From contig JAYUGA010000093.1 in assembly GCA_043738565.1 (NCBI GenBank), forward strand, positions 1 through 37,553: a stretch of 37,553 bases of DNA, in the 5' to 3' direction. The translations under genes and the position numbers were made by a program. Below the pieces are notes generated by a model. It was not told where the DNA came from. It saw only the letters and a program-made list of their open reading frames with translations, and did no database searches. Positions 9,368 through 19,500 of this stretch are shown in pieces. Position 1 is the stretch's first letter; each line of letters opens with the position of its first letter. The stretch comes from Stagnihabitans sp043738565. Its GTDB lineage: Bacteria > Pseudomonadota > Alphaproteobacteria > Rhodobacterales > Rhodobacteraceae.

Positions 9368-10186
9368 CTATTTGACGCTGCCCAGCATGCCTTCAACAAA
9401 GCGGCGCTGGAGCAGGAAGAAAACCAGAACGGTCGGCAGCGTTGCCACCACATTGGCAACCAGGATCAGGCCATAATCCGGCGTACAGGCGGACGCCAGA
9501 GACGCGACCTCCAACGTGATCGTTTTCATCTCGTTCTTCTGCACCACCATCAGCGGCCACAGATAGGAATTCCAGTTGGTCATGAACACGATGATCATCG
9601 CCGCAGCATAGGTCGACCGCATCACGGGGATGTAGATATAGGCGAAAATCTGCCATTCCTTCAGCCCGTCGAGCAGTGCCGCGTCGCGCAATTCATGCGG
9701 GAAGGCCTTGGTGTTCTGGCGAAAGTAAAAGATCATGAAGATCGCGGCGATGCCCGGCAGCATGATGCCGACATAGGTGTTCATCAGCCCGGCGCGCGAA
9801 AACATCATGAACAGTGGCACGATCAGCGCGGCAAACGGCACCGACAGCAGCAGGAGCAGGCCGCCAAAGATGCGGTCGCGGCTGCGCGAGCGGAAAATCT
9901 CGAACCCGTAGCCCGCTAGCGAGGTGATGATCAGGGTCAGAACCGTGCTGGTGATCGCCAACAGAAACGAATTGGCAAAAATACGCGGGATGTCGGGGAT
10001 CGCGAAAAACTTGGAGATGTTCACGACCAGATTGCTGCCAAAGGTCGCCTTGCCGCCGGTAATGTCGAGGGCGGTATTGGTGGCACCGACGATCATCCAG
10101 TAGAACGGAAAGATCGAAATGAACGCCGCAATCCACAGAACGGCCTGACTGGCGAGGTTGGTGACTTGGTCAAGGGCGGCTCTCAT
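9368..10186 (-). CDS. Carbohydrate ABC transporter permease (MalG/inner-permease type)
   Basis: This is an intact 272-residue membrane protein with about six hydrophobic segments, starting with AVLWIAAFISIFPFYWMIVGATN. The cytoplasmic EAA loop (ELRDAALLDGLKEWQIF) that docks to the ATPase is conserved, as is the NWNSYLWPLMVVQ stretch typical of MalG-type permeases. It would pair with the product of the upstream gene (10188-11078). Its start at 10186 lies beside the TAG stop of that gene, and its own stop is also TAG. The importer can hardly work now, since the partner permease, binding protein and ATPase all carry lesions. Confidence 0.9.
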   Translation of the reverse strand: MRAALDQVTNLASQAVLWIAAFISIFPFYWMIVGATNTALDITGGKATFGSNLVVNISKFFAIPDIPRIFANSFLLAITSTVLTLIITSLAGYGFEIFRSRSRDRIFGGLLLLLSVPFAALIVPLFMMFSRAGLMNTYVGIMLPGIAAIFMIFYFRQNTKAFPHELRDAALLDGLKEWQIFAYIYIPVMRSTYAAAMIIVFMTNWNSYLWPLMVVQKNEMKTITLEVASLASACTPDYGLILVANVVATLPTVLVFFLLQRRFVEGMLGSVK

Positions 10187-10187
10187 C

Positions 10188-11078
10188 CTAGCCCTCCTTG
10201 GCGATCTGGAACTGAACCCAGGACAGGATGCCGACCATGATCACGATCAGCCGGGACACCGTCGCCGCATAGCGATAACTCGGCACGTATTTGAACAAGA
10301 GGTTGTAGATATACAGCGACAGGGTCAGCGTCGCATCGGCCGGATTGCCGCCAGCCCCGGCACTGGCGGTGATGGCGTTGACCTCGTCAAACAATTGCAG
10401 CGTGCCGATGGTGGACAGGACCGTGGTGAACAGGATCACCGGTTTCAGCATCGGCAGGGTGATCTTGGTGAAGCGCGCCGAGGCCGGCACGCCGTCGATG
10501 CGGGCAACCTCGTACATCGAAGGGTCGATGTTTTGCAGGGCGGCCAGATAGAACACCATGTTATAGCCGGTCCAGCGCCAGGTGATCGCCAAGATGATCA
10601 GAACCTTGGCCCAGAACGGCTGGATCATCCAGCCGATCGGCGTGCCGATGATGTGCAAGGCCATCAACGTGTCATTGACCACGCCATCGGCGGCGAACAT
10701 GGATTTGAACAGGACCGAATACGCTACAAGCGAGGTGACGCTGGGCAGGAAGATCGCGGTGCGCAAAATGGCGCGGCCCTTGAGGCGCGGGCTGTTCAAA
10801 GTGACCGCGAACAACAGCGCCAGCACGATCATGATCGGAACCTGCACGACCAGAAAGATCAGCGTGTCGGACAAGGCGTGCTGAAACACCGGATCCCTGG
10901 TCAGGCGAATGACATTGGCAAAGCCGCCGAAGCGAAAGTTCAGGCCCTTGCCGGTCTGATGGCTCATCCACAGCGACCAGAAGATCGGATAGACCATAAA
11001 GATGCCAAGCTACACCAGCGCCGGAGCGACAAAGGCCCAGCCCGTCCGGTTTCCGCGCGACGAGGTGCTGCTTGCCAT
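10188..11078 (-). pseudogene. Carbohydrate ABC transporter permease (MalF type) with an early TAG
   Basis: This is the partner permease of the sugar importer. Reading from the ATG at 11078 gives MASSTSSRGNRTGWAFVAPALV, then a TAG at 11010-11012 (codon 23), then LGIFMVYPIFWSLWMSH in the same frame, as expected for the first membrane segment. The rest is intact, including TAIFLPSVTSLVAYSVLF, the EAA loop YEVARIDGVPASARFTKITLPM and the C-terminal segments. A downstream ATG at 10997 could allow a protein lacking the first 27 residues, so residual function is possible. The stop codon (TAG at 10188) is next to the MalG start. Members of this family usually continue through codon 23 with a hydrophobic or aromatic residue. 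Confidence 0.85.
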
Positions 11079-11142
11079 GCCATATCCTGCGTTCAAAAGG
11101 CCCGACGTGGGGGGGTGGGTGTCGGCGTGAGTGGGGAAAAGG

Positions 11143-11963
11143 CGCGTCGTCGATATTGCCGCCCGCCACCAGGCCCGGCAGTTGCGCCGTCACGGCGGCA
11201 TCCGCTTCGTTGGTGAAGATGCGATAGTTCACGCCCGGAATCTTGGCCTGCCAGTCCGAGAAATCGGCCCAGACTGCCTGACCGCCAAAGTAGTCGTCCT
11301 TGGCCGAATAGGCTTCGCCGTTGCGCGCCGGAAGATAGGACGAGAACGCGCCGATTGCAGCATGATGCGGATGGCTCCGGCGTCGTTCTGGTCGATCGAG
11401 AACATCGGCTTGCCGGTCTTGGCTTTGACCGCTTTGCCAATGTCGATCATCTGGTCCCAGGTGATGTCCTGAAGGTCAGCCGCCTTGTAGCCGGCCTGCT
11501 CCAGCAGGTCCGACCGGTAGAACGGGCCCGACACACCCGAATCGAAGGGCAACGAATAGGTCTGGCCATCGACCGTCGCCAATTCAACCTTGTCGGGCGC
11601 GAATTGCGAATGGTCGATCTTGTCGGTCAAGGGTTCAAACGCGCCGGGGAAGGACAGAAGGTATTTCTTGGCGCCGTAATCTTCGATCAGCACGATGTCC
11701 GGCAAACCATCGGTCTGGCCCGAGACAAGCTGAGTTTGCAGCTTTTGCTCCAGATCGGCCTAGGCGAAATCCACCACCGTGATTTTCGCGTCGGGGTGGC
11801 CCGCAGTGTAGCGCGAATTTGCCTCGTTCATCGCCGCGCCATTGAATTCCGGGGCCTAGGCCCAGACCGTCACTTCCGCCGCCATTGCGGTGGTGGCGAG
11901 CAGCAGGTTGACCCCCGCTGCAATCAGCAGCAAGCGGTGCCATTTGCTGGCATAGCTTGTCAT
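11143..11963 (-). pseudogene. Sugar ABC transporter substrate-binding protein, multiple lesions
   Basis: This is the periplasmic sugar receptor and first gene of the transporter operon. A signal peptide (LLLIAAGVNLLLATTAMAA) leads to EVTVWA, then TAG at 11856-11858 and a second TAG at 11760-11762 in the same frame. The receptor core follows (DGLPDIVLIEDYGAKKY, VDGQTYSLPFDSGVSGPFYRSDLLEQAGY). At about 11358 the frame shifts and the sequence jumps to the C-terminal part SSYLPARNGEAYSAKDDYFGG...WADFSDW. This implies loss of roughly 150 central residues, since the whole is about 275 codons against about 420 usual. The last residues and the stop are also missing, and the frame runs into the permease. 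It cannot give a working receptor. Confidence 0.85.
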
Positions 11964-12016
11964 TGTCTGCCTCCCAAGATGTGAGGCGCGGTTCCTCCCT
12001 GCCCCATCATTCCAGA

Positions 12017-12045
12017 AGGCTAGCGCAGGAAAAACCATCCGGCAA
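12017..12045 (-). promoter_or_regulatory. Putative sigma-70-type promoter of the sugar operon
   Basis: On the minus strand, TTGCCG (12040-12045) and TAGCCT (12017-12022) are separated by 17 bases, about 50 bases before the binding-protein start. The -35 is good and the -10 is weak, which is common in this group. A palindrome at 12048-12061 directly abuts the -35, consistent with control by the adjacent LacI-family gene. Confidence 0.4.
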
Positions 12046-12047
12046 AT

Positions 12048-12061
12048 AATTTCAGTAAATT
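12048..12061. promoter_or_regulatory. Candidate LacI-family operator
   Basis: AATTT-CAGT-AAATT has perfect 5-bp arms around a 4-base centre in an A/T-rich island between the LacI-type regulator stop and the binding-protein gene. LacI-family proteins bind short palindromes at such places. It lacks the central CG usual for many LacI sites, so the call is tentative. Confidence 0.3.
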
Positions 12062-12075
12062 TTTATCCACTCGGG

Positions 12076-13095
12076 TCAATCGGCTTTGTGCGGCCGGGTG
12101 CTGCCGCGCCAGATCATGCGGGAGGCGAGGATGGTGCGCTTGGCAATCTCGCGCCCGGCGGCGCGTTCCATCAAGAGGTCAACCGCATTTTCGCCAATCT
12201 CTTCAGAGGGTAAGCGGACGGTGGACAAGGGTGGGTTGAGGAACTGCGCGACCGAGATATCGTTGAAACTGGCGATGGCGATGTCGTCCGGGATGCGCAG
12301 GCCCAGTTCGTGGATGGCACGGTAGGCCCCTACCGCCATGTTGTCATTGCCCGCGATCAGAGCATCGGGGCGGTTCGCTTGCGACAGAATCGCCCTGGTC
12401 AGCCGGTAGCCACTTTCCTCGGTGTTGCGTTCCAACCGGTAGATTTCAGGGTCAAAGACGCCAAAGGTGCGCATCCAGGCGACATAGGCCAACCCGCGCT
12501 CTTCCCCCTCCACGGCTTTGCCCGCATGGCTGTGATCCCACCACCCGATGAAACCGATGCGGCGATAGTCCATGTCGCCCAGCGCTTTCAAAAGCTTGCG
12601 CATGGCCAGGGTGCGGTCGCTTTGCACCGAGTCGATCTCGTCATCCGGGGGGGCGAAATCGGCAAACACCAGAAAGCGGTTGTGGCGTTTGAGCCAGGCA
12701 ATTTCCGTATCTTCATGCATCCCAATCGCGATCACCCCAGAGGCGCTTTGCAGCAGCTTGGGGTCCGGCATGGCGTCGGTGTGGTAGACCTTGACCGCCT
12801 CCAGTTGCAACGCGGCACAGCGGCGTTCGATGCCAAGGCGCAGGCCGACGTAATAGGGATCGGCCAGTTCCTGATCGGGGCGCAGGAAATGGACAAGCGC
12901 CACCTTGGTGGGCACGCGCTGCGGCATCATGCGGTTGCGGTTGCGCGGGGTGGCATAGTTCATCGCCTCGGCGGTTTCGATGATGCTCTGCCGGGTCTGG
13001 GCGGTGACCGACAGGGTCGCGTCGAAATTCAGAACACGCGACACCGTGGCCGAGGAAACCCCGACGGCGGATGCAATCTGCTTGAGCGTGACCAT
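12076..13095 (-). CDS. LacI-family transcriptional regulator
   Basis: This is an intact 339-residue sugar-responsive repressor. The N-terminal helix-turn-helix is textbook (TLKQIASAVGVSSATVSRVLN), followed by a hinge and a periplasmic-binding-protein-like sensor ending in DIAIASFNDISVAQFLNPPLSTVRLP. The ATG at 13095 begins the helix-turn-helix and is preferred over upstream in-frame starts, which would add unrelated residues. It is the first gene of the same-strand block that continues with the binding protein, permeases, GH2 enzyme and ATPase. It probably controls that operon in response to the glycoside or its product, resembling EbgR/GalR in layout. It is undamaged although its targets are decaying. 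Confidence 0.92.
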   Translation of the reverse strand: MVTLKQIASAVGVSSATVSRVLNFDATLSVTAQTRQSIIETAEAMNYATPRNRNRMMPQRVPTKVALVHFLRPDQELADPYYVGLRLGIERRCAALQLEAVKVYHTDAMPDPKLLQSASGVIAIGMHEDTEIAWLKRHNRFLVFADFAPPDDEIDSVQSDRTLAMRKLLKALGDMDYRRIGFIGWWDHSHAGKAVEGEERGLAYVAWMRTFGVFDPEIYRLERNTEESGYRLTRAILSQANRPDALIAGNDNMAVGAYRAIHELGLRIPDDIAIASFNDISVAQFLNPPLSTVRLPSEEIGENAVDLLMERAAGREIAKRTILASRMIWRGSTRPHKAD

Positions 13096-13272
13096 GTTTG
13101 CCCCTTTGGTTGCCCCGTGCATGGCACGAAGCCCGCTATGCAGGCAATGGCCGTTGGCTTTGGCCCCGAGCCGCCTCAACGAGACCTGACCGAGCCGGCG
13201 CAGGCGGTCCTCCCGAAGAAGCGGCTGGTCTGACACCCGCGCCGAAAGCCGCTTCGGCATCGACGGACGGCC

Positions 13273-14172
13273 CTATGTCACATGCAGACGCGGCTCGTCC
13301 ATCTCGATCAGATCGACGGCATGGGAGCCTTTCTGGTGGCCGTCGAGCCTAAGCCTGCCGGTGACGGGGGCGACATCGCCGTAGTCGCGGCCATAGCCGA
13401 CGACGATATGATTGTTCTCGGCGAAGCAGGCGTTGGTCGGGTCGTATTCGACCCAGCCCGCCTCGACCCCGGCCCAGGCGCGGGTCCAGGCGTGCATCGC
13501 GTCAGCCCCGGCGAGGCGTTTCTTGCCGGGGGGTGGCAGGGTGCGCAGAAAACCAGCGACATAGGCCGCAGGAATGCCCAGGGCGCGCAGGCCGGAGATC
13601 ATGATTTGCGCGAAGTCCTGACAGACGCCCCGGCGCAGGGTGAAAGCCTCGGCAGGCAGGGTGTCAACCTCGGTCGCCTTGCTGTCGAACTTCATGGCTG
13701 TGTAGATGGCTTGCCCCAGATGTTCGATGGCCTGGCGGGCCGAGGTGGCGCGGGCGGTGGCGGTTCTGGCGAAGGCGGCGATTTCGGGCACCGATGCGAT
13801 GCGGGGGGAGGCGGCGGTGAAATGGTGGGGCGAGTTGGGGCCGAGGTCATAGACGCCGGAAAGTTCCTGCGGCAGTTGGGCCAGGGGCGGCGACATGTCG
13901 AAACCCTGCGGACCCGCGTCGCGCGACAGGCGGGCGGTCATGGCGATGACCAGTTCGGTCAGACCGGGGGGCATCACGACTTCAATGACCCTGGTGCCGA
14001 AGAAATCCGCGAACTCGCGGCGCTCCGCGGGCGCGGGCGTCACGGTCAGGACCGAGGCGAGGACGGTTTGTTGCCCCGCAATCTCGGCGGGCAGGACGCG
14101 CAGCAACTGGCGGCCCGAGCCGGTCGGGCGGTCGAATTCGTATCTGATCTTGAGGGTGAGGCCGTAGCGCAT
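13273..14172 (-). CDS. Transglutaminase-like cysteine protease/amidase, small member of the ATP-grasp/alpha-E cluster
   Basis: This is a 299-residue protein with the N-terminal beta domain common to bacterial transglutaminase-like proteins and a papain-like catalytic core. The triad is visible as Cys184 (RRGVCQDFAQ), His227 (DAMHAWTRAW) and Asp244 (VEYDPTN). It has no signal peptide and is probably cytoplasmic. The ATG at 14172 overlaps the TGA of the upstream gene (ATGA), so expression is coupled. It is the third gene of a cluster with the ATP-grasp/alpha-E protein and a large transglutaminase-domain protein, a combination known from comparative genomics and predicted to modify or ligate peptides. 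The reaction and substrate are unknown. It is fully intact. Confidence 0.88.
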   Translation of the reverse strand: MRYGLTLKIRYEFDRPTGSGRQLLRVLPAEIAGQQTVLASVLTVTPAPAERREFADFFGTRVIEVVMPPGLTELVIAMTARLSRDAGPQGFDMSPPLAQLPQELSGVYDLGPNSPHHFTAASPRIASVPEIAAFARTATARATSARQAIEHLGQAIYTAMKFDSKATEVDTLPAEAFTLRRGVCQDFAQIMISGLRALGIPAAYVAGFLRTLPPPGKKRLAGADAMHAWTRAWAGVEAGWVEYDPTNACFAENNHIVVGYGRDYGDVAPVTGRLRLDGHQKGSHAVDLIEMDEPRLHVT

Positions 14173-16568
14173 CAGCGAAGGTATTCCTCGGTCAGGCGTT
14201 CGGACAAGGCGGCGATGCGGTCGCGGAATTCCCACAACGCGGCGGTCGTCAGCGTCTCGGTTTCCTCCGTGGCAAGGGCGGCGTGGCAGCGCAGCATCTC
14301 GCGGGCCAAGGGGGACAGGGCACCGTGGTCATTGGCACCGGGCAGCATGCCAATCTGTTCCTGAAGCCCGTCGATCTGCGAACGGATCGAGCGCGGGTTC
14401 ATCGGGTCCAGCGCCAAGAGGTCAATCACGGTGTCGCGCGAGGTGCCCATTGTGAAGCGGCGGCGGTGGGTCAGCACCGCATCGCCAACTTCTACGGCAA
14501 GGTCAAGCGCACCTGCCGGGGCTTCGGGATCGGCAAGGGTGGCAACCAAAGCGATCATGCCCATCGCGCGTTCGTGCAACCGGCCGATGGTCAGAAAGCG
14601 CCAGCCGAAAAACCGGTACATGTTTTCATGGACGAGGCCGGAGATGCCCGCCAGTTTGCGCAACAGCGAACTCAGGGCGCGGGCGGCGTCGTCGCCGGGG
14701 GTGACAGTGCTGGCCATGCGGCGGGCGGTCTTGTTGAGGTCGGCGAGCGCGGACCAGGCGTCGGGCGAGAAGCGGTCGCGGACTTGCCCCGCACTGGCGA
14801 TGGCGTCCGACAGCGTGTCAAGCAGGCCCTGCGGGATGCCCTTGGCCGGATCAACGCCCAAAGTCTTGAGCAGCGGGTCGATGGCGTCGAGCAGTGGCCT
14901 GGCCATCGCGCCGCTTTCGGCGAGGCGGATGTTGCGGGCGCGCAGCAGGCGGACGATGACTTCGGTGCGTTCGATATAGCGGCCGAGCCAGAACAGGTTG
15001 TCGGCCGCGCGGGCGGGAAGTGCGCCGGGGGCCATGCGGCGGTAGGGGCCGACGGGCGGTGGCACCATGCTGACGGCGGGGACCACGTCTTTGCTGACGA
15101 TCCAGACATCTGCCGCCGAACCGCCGCGCTGCATGGCGACGGCGGCGGGGTCAGGGGTGGCGCCGATGCGGGCAAAACCGCCAGGCATGACCTGCCAGCC
15201 TTTGGGGGTGCGGGCGAGGAAGACGCGCAGGATCATCGGGCGGGGGGCAAGTTTGCCATCGACCAGCGCGGGCGTGGTCGACAGGGTGACGGCCTCTTGG
15301 GCGACGTAGTCCGCGCCATTGGCCAGACGGTGGGCCAGTTCGGCGGCGCTCAGGTCGGATGCAAGCTGGGTTTCGCCCTGCCGGTCGAACGGCATGCCGG
15401 TGGCCAGCGCCGGGCTGAGGACCATGCGTTCGGGCGCGGATTTGACGCGGGCGCGTTCGGCAGCGCCGCCGCACCACCAGGTGGCGATATTGGGGATGGC
15501 GAGGTCGGAGCCCAAGAGGATGGGGGCGAGTTTCGGCAGGAACGCCATCAGTGCGCGGGTTTCCAGCACACCAGAGCCCAGGGCGTTGACAAGGGTCAAC
15601 CCCTGCGCGCGCAGGGCCGAGACGAGGCCGGCGGTGCCAAGGCGGGAGGCGGGGTTCAACTCCATCGGGTCGGCATAGGCTGAATCGAGCCTGCGCCACA
15701 GCACATCGACCGGGCGCAGGCCCGCGATGGTGCGCACCTTCAGCGCACCGTCATCGACCACCAGATCCTCGCCCTGCACCAGCGTGAAGCCGAGGTAGCG
15801 GGCGATATAGGCGTGTTCGTAATAGGTCTCGTTCAAGGGGCCGGGCGACAGGATGACGACGCGGCTGTCGCGGTCCTGGCGCAGGCTTTGCAGGGTGTCG
15901 CGGAAGTCGCGGAAAAACCCGGCGAGGCGGTGAATATGGCCGTCGCCGTAAATTTCCGCGAAAGCCCGCGAGGTGGCGACGCGGTTTTCCAGTGCATACC
16001 CGGCACCGGAAGGGGCCTCGGTGCGGTCGGCCAACACCCACCACTGGCCATCGGGGCCGCGCCCGATCTCGAAGGCGACGAAATGCAAATAATGGCCGGA
16101 ATGCGGGCGGATGCCGACCATTGGCCGCAGCCATTCGGGGTTGGAGGCGATCAGGGCGGCGGGCAGCAGGCCTTCGGAAACCAAACGGTTTTCGCCGTAG
16201 AGGTCGGTCATCAGGGCCTCCAACAGATCGGCGCGCTGGGTCAGGGCCTGGGCGAGGCGGGTCCAGTCGGCTTCGTCGATCAGCACCGGGATCGGGCTGA
16301 GCGGCCACGGGCGTTCGGTGGACTGGCCGCCGCCATACTGACGGTAGAACACGCCTGAATCGCGCAGGTATTGCTCGGCGCGGGCCTGGCGATGGGCGAC
16401 CTCGGAGGCTGGCAGGGTGGCGAAGACCTCGGCGAAGGCCTGCCACAGCGGGCGGATCTGGCCGGTGGCATCGACCATCTCGTCGGGAGTGGTGCCCAAG
16501 GGTTTATAGTCGCCGATGCTGTGCAAGGGCGCGGCGGCTTTGGCCTTTGCGGATTTCCGGTCTGCCAT
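14172..16568 (-). CDS. Circularly permuted ATP-grasp plus alpha-E domain protein
   Basis: This is an intact 798-residue fusion of two domains that are separate proteins in many bacteria. The N-terminal two thirds (about 60-480) is a circularly permuted ATP-grasp, with landmarks DLYGENRLVSEGLLP, WWVLADRTEAPSGAGYALENR, VVILSPGPLNETYYEHAYIARYLGF and IPNIATWWCG. The last third (about 510-798) is the helical alpha-E domain, starting ARAADNLFWLGRYIERTEVIVRLLRA. ATP-grasp enzymes join a carboxylate to an amine using ATP, so the protein is predicted to form amide bonds on an unknown peptide or small molecule. It lies 6 bases after the DUF2126 gene and overlaps the next gene by ATGA. No lesions were seen. 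Confidence 0.9.
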   Translation of the reverse strand: MADRKSAKAKAAAPLHSIGDYKPLGTTPDEMVDATGQIRPLWQAFAEVFATLPASEVAHRQARAEQYLRDSGVFYRQYGGGQSTERPWPLSPIPVLIDEADWTRLAQALTQRADLLEALMTDLYGENRLVSEGLLPAALIASNPEWLRPMVGIRPHSGHYLHFVAFEIGRGPDGQWWVLADRTEAPSGAGYALENRVATSRAFAEIYGDGHIHRLAGFFRDFRDTLQSLRQDRDSRVVILSPGPLNETYYEHAYIARYLGFTLVQGEDLVVDDGALKVRTIAGLRPVDVLWRRLDSAYADPMELNPASRLGTAGLVSALRAQGLTLVNALGSGVLETRALMAFLPKLAPILLGSDLAIPNIATWWCGGAAERARVKSAPERMVLSPALATGMPFDRQGETQLASDLSAAELAHRLANGADYVAQEAVTLSTTPALVDGKLAPRPMILRVFLARTPKGWQVMPGGFARIGATPDPAAVAMQRGGSAADVWIVSKDVVPAVSMVPPPVGPYRRMAPGALPARAADNLFWLGRYIERTEVIVRLLRARNIRLAESGAMARPLLDAIDPLLKTLGVDPAKGIPQGLLDTLSDAIASAGQVRDRFSPDAWSALADLNKTARRMASTVTPGDDAARALSSLLRKLAGISGLVHENMYRFFGWRFLTIGRLHERAMGMIALVATLADPEAPAGALDLAVEVGDAVLTHRRRFTMGTSRDTVIDLLALDPMNPRSIRSQIDGLQEQIGMLPGANDHGALSPLAREMLRCHAALATEETETLTTAALWEFRDRIAALSERLTEEYLR

Positions 16569-16574
16569 AGGCCA

Positions 16575-19500
16575 TCAGACCCCGAGCGGGCGGCGCAGGT
16601 CAAGCGTCATGGGAAACTCGCGGTTGGCCCGTTCGGCGGCGATGCTGCGCCCGGCTCCGGCGCTGTGGCCCATCGGCTCAAAGCGGGCCAGACGGCGGGC
16701 CTCGGCCTCGTTGCCGTTGACCGGGAAGGTGTCATAGCTGCGGCCGCCGGGGTGGGCGACGTGGTAGACGCAACCGCCCAGCGAGGTGCCTGACCAGGTG
16801 TCGAAGATGTCGAAGGTCAGCGGCGCATCGACCGGCAGCACCGGGTGCAAGGCCGTGGCGGGTTGCCACGCCTTGTAGCGCAGGCCCGCGACGGCCTCAC
16901 CGCCGCCGATGTTGGTCAGCGGCAGTTTGCGGCCGTTGCAGGTGACAAGGTAGCGGTCGGGTTCCGACGTGGTCAGCTTGACCTGCAGGCGTTCGGTGGA
17001 ACTGTCGGTGTGGCGCACGGTGCCGCCGATGGCGCCGGTTTCGCCAAGGACGTGCCACGGTTCAAGCGCCTGACGGATTTCTAGTCTGGTGGCCTCACAG
17101 GTGACTTCGCCGCAGAACGGGAAGCGGAATTCGCCCTGCGCCACGAACCACTCCTCGCGCAGCGGGAAGCCGTGGGCGTTCAGGTCGGCCAAGACATCGC
17201 GGAAATCCTGCCAGACGAAATGCGGCAGCATGAAGCGGTCATGGAGCGCCGTGCCCCAGCGGGTCAGGTCGCCTTGCTGCGGCAGCTTCCAGAAGCGGGC
17301 GATCAGGGCGCGGATCAGCAGTTGCTGGGCGAGCGACATGCGGGCGTCTGGCGGCATTTCGAAGCCGCGGAATTCGACAAGGCCAAGGCGGCCGGTGGGG
17401 CCATCGGGCGAAAACATCTTGTCGATGCAAATTTCGGCGCGGTGGGTATTGCCGGTCACATCGGTCAGGATGTTGCGCAAGAGGCGGTCGGTGAGCCAGG
17501 GGAAGGGCTGCGGCCCCTGCCCCGGCATCGGGATTTGGGCAAGTGCTATTTCCAACTCGTACAGGCTGTCGTGCCGCGCCTCGTCGATGCGCGGGGCCTG
17601 GGAGGTGGGGCCGATGAACAGGCCGGAGAACAGGTAGCTGAGCGACGGGTGGCGGTTCCAGTGCAGGATCAGGCTGGCCAGCAGGTCGGGGCGGCGCAGG
17701 AACGGGCTGTCATTGGGCGTGGAGCCGCCGACCACGACATGGTTGCCGCCGCCGGTGCCGCAATGCTTGCCGTCGATCATGAACTTGTCGGCACCAAGCC
17801 TCGTCTGGCGGGCTTCCTCGTAAACGGCAGTGGTGATGTCGATGCAGCCCTGCCAGTTGTGCGCCGGGTGAATGTTGACCTCGATCACGCCGGGATCGGG
17901 GGCGACGCGGATCACGTTCAGGCGCGGGTCGTGCGGCGGCGCGTAGCCTTCGATATGCACCGGCAGGTTCAGGCGTTTGGCAGCAGCCTCGGCGGCGCGC
18001 AGGAGGTCAAGGTAGTCTTCCAGACTGACCACCGGCGGCATGAACACGCAAAGACGGCCATCGCGGGCTTCGACCGACAGGGCGGTGCGGATATGGCCGT
18101 CAACCTCGCGCAGCGGCGAGCCCTGGTTGATCTGGTCGGCCTGCGGCGAGGCCGCCACGAAGCTGGCGAGCGGTTGGGATTTGCGCTCGGGTGTCGGCGG
18201 AACTACATCTGGCAGCGGTGTGCGTTCAACGGTCGGATCAACCGGGTTGATATAGGGGTATTGCGATGGCGGCACGAAGGGCAGACTTTCCAGCGGCAGG
18301 CGGTAGCCGACCGGGCTGTCGCCGGGGACCAGGAACATGTAGCCGCGCCGCAGGTTCCATTTTTCGCTGCGCCAGCGTTTGTCGCTGTGCTGCGACTGCC
18401 AGCTTTGCACCGGCAGGATAAAGCCGGACGGTTCGGTCAGGCCGCGGTTGAACACGGTGGCAAGGCGGTGGCGGGCCTCGGGGTCTTTCAGTTCGGAATT
18501 GGCCGGGGTGACGTTTTCGGGCAGGTTGGCTTCCTTGACCAGCCATTCGGCGGGGTCTTCGAACGCGGGCAGGATGTTGCTGTCGTCAATCTCCAGATCG
18601 GCGGCGATTTCGCGCAGCAGTTCCTGCGCCTGCAAGGGGCCGACGTTGGTTTGCGCGCCCTCAGTTGCAATCAGCGCCTCATCCGCCCAGATCGGCTGGC
18701 CATCGCTGCGCCAGTACAGCGAGAAGGTCCAGCGCGGCAGGGTCTCACCGGGATACCATTTGCCCTGCCCGTAATGCAGGAAACCGCCCGGCGCGAAGCG
18801 GTCGCGCAGGCGGCGGATCAGTCTGTCGGCCAGCGTGCGTTTGGTCGGGCCAACGGCGGCGGTGTTCCATTCGGCCGCCTCGAAATCGTCGATCGACACG
18901 AAGGTCGGCTCGCCGCCCATCGTCAGGCGGACGTCGCCTTCGGCCAGCGCGGCATCGACCTTGCGGCCAAGGGCGTTCAACTCGTCCCAGGCGGCATCGC
19001 TGAACGGTTTGGTGATGCGCGGGTGTTCGGCGGTGCGGGTGACGGTCATCGCAAAGTCGAACTTGGTTTCGGCGTAGCTGGCAACGCCACTGATGGGTGC
19101 TGCACTGCGGTAATGCGGCGTGGCGGCGAGCGGGATGTGGCTTTCGCCGGTCAAAAGGCCGCTGGTGGGGTCCAGGCCGATCCAGCCGGCACCGGGCAGA
19201 TAAACTTCGCACCAGGCGTGCAGGTCGGTGAAGTCAACCTCGGTGCCGGAGGGCCCGTCCAATGATTTGAGGTCGGGGCGCAACTGGATCAGGTAGCCCG
19301 AGACGAAACGGGCGGCGAAACCGAGGTGTCTCAGCGCCTGTACCAAGAGCCAGCTTGAATCGCGGCAGGAGCCGGACAGGATGGTCAGGGTTTCCTCGGG
19401 CGTCTGCACGCCGGGCTGCATGCGGATGGTGTAGTTGACGCGGCCTGCCACCATTGCGTTCAGCATCACCACGAAATCGGTGGTGCGGGTGCGGGTTATG

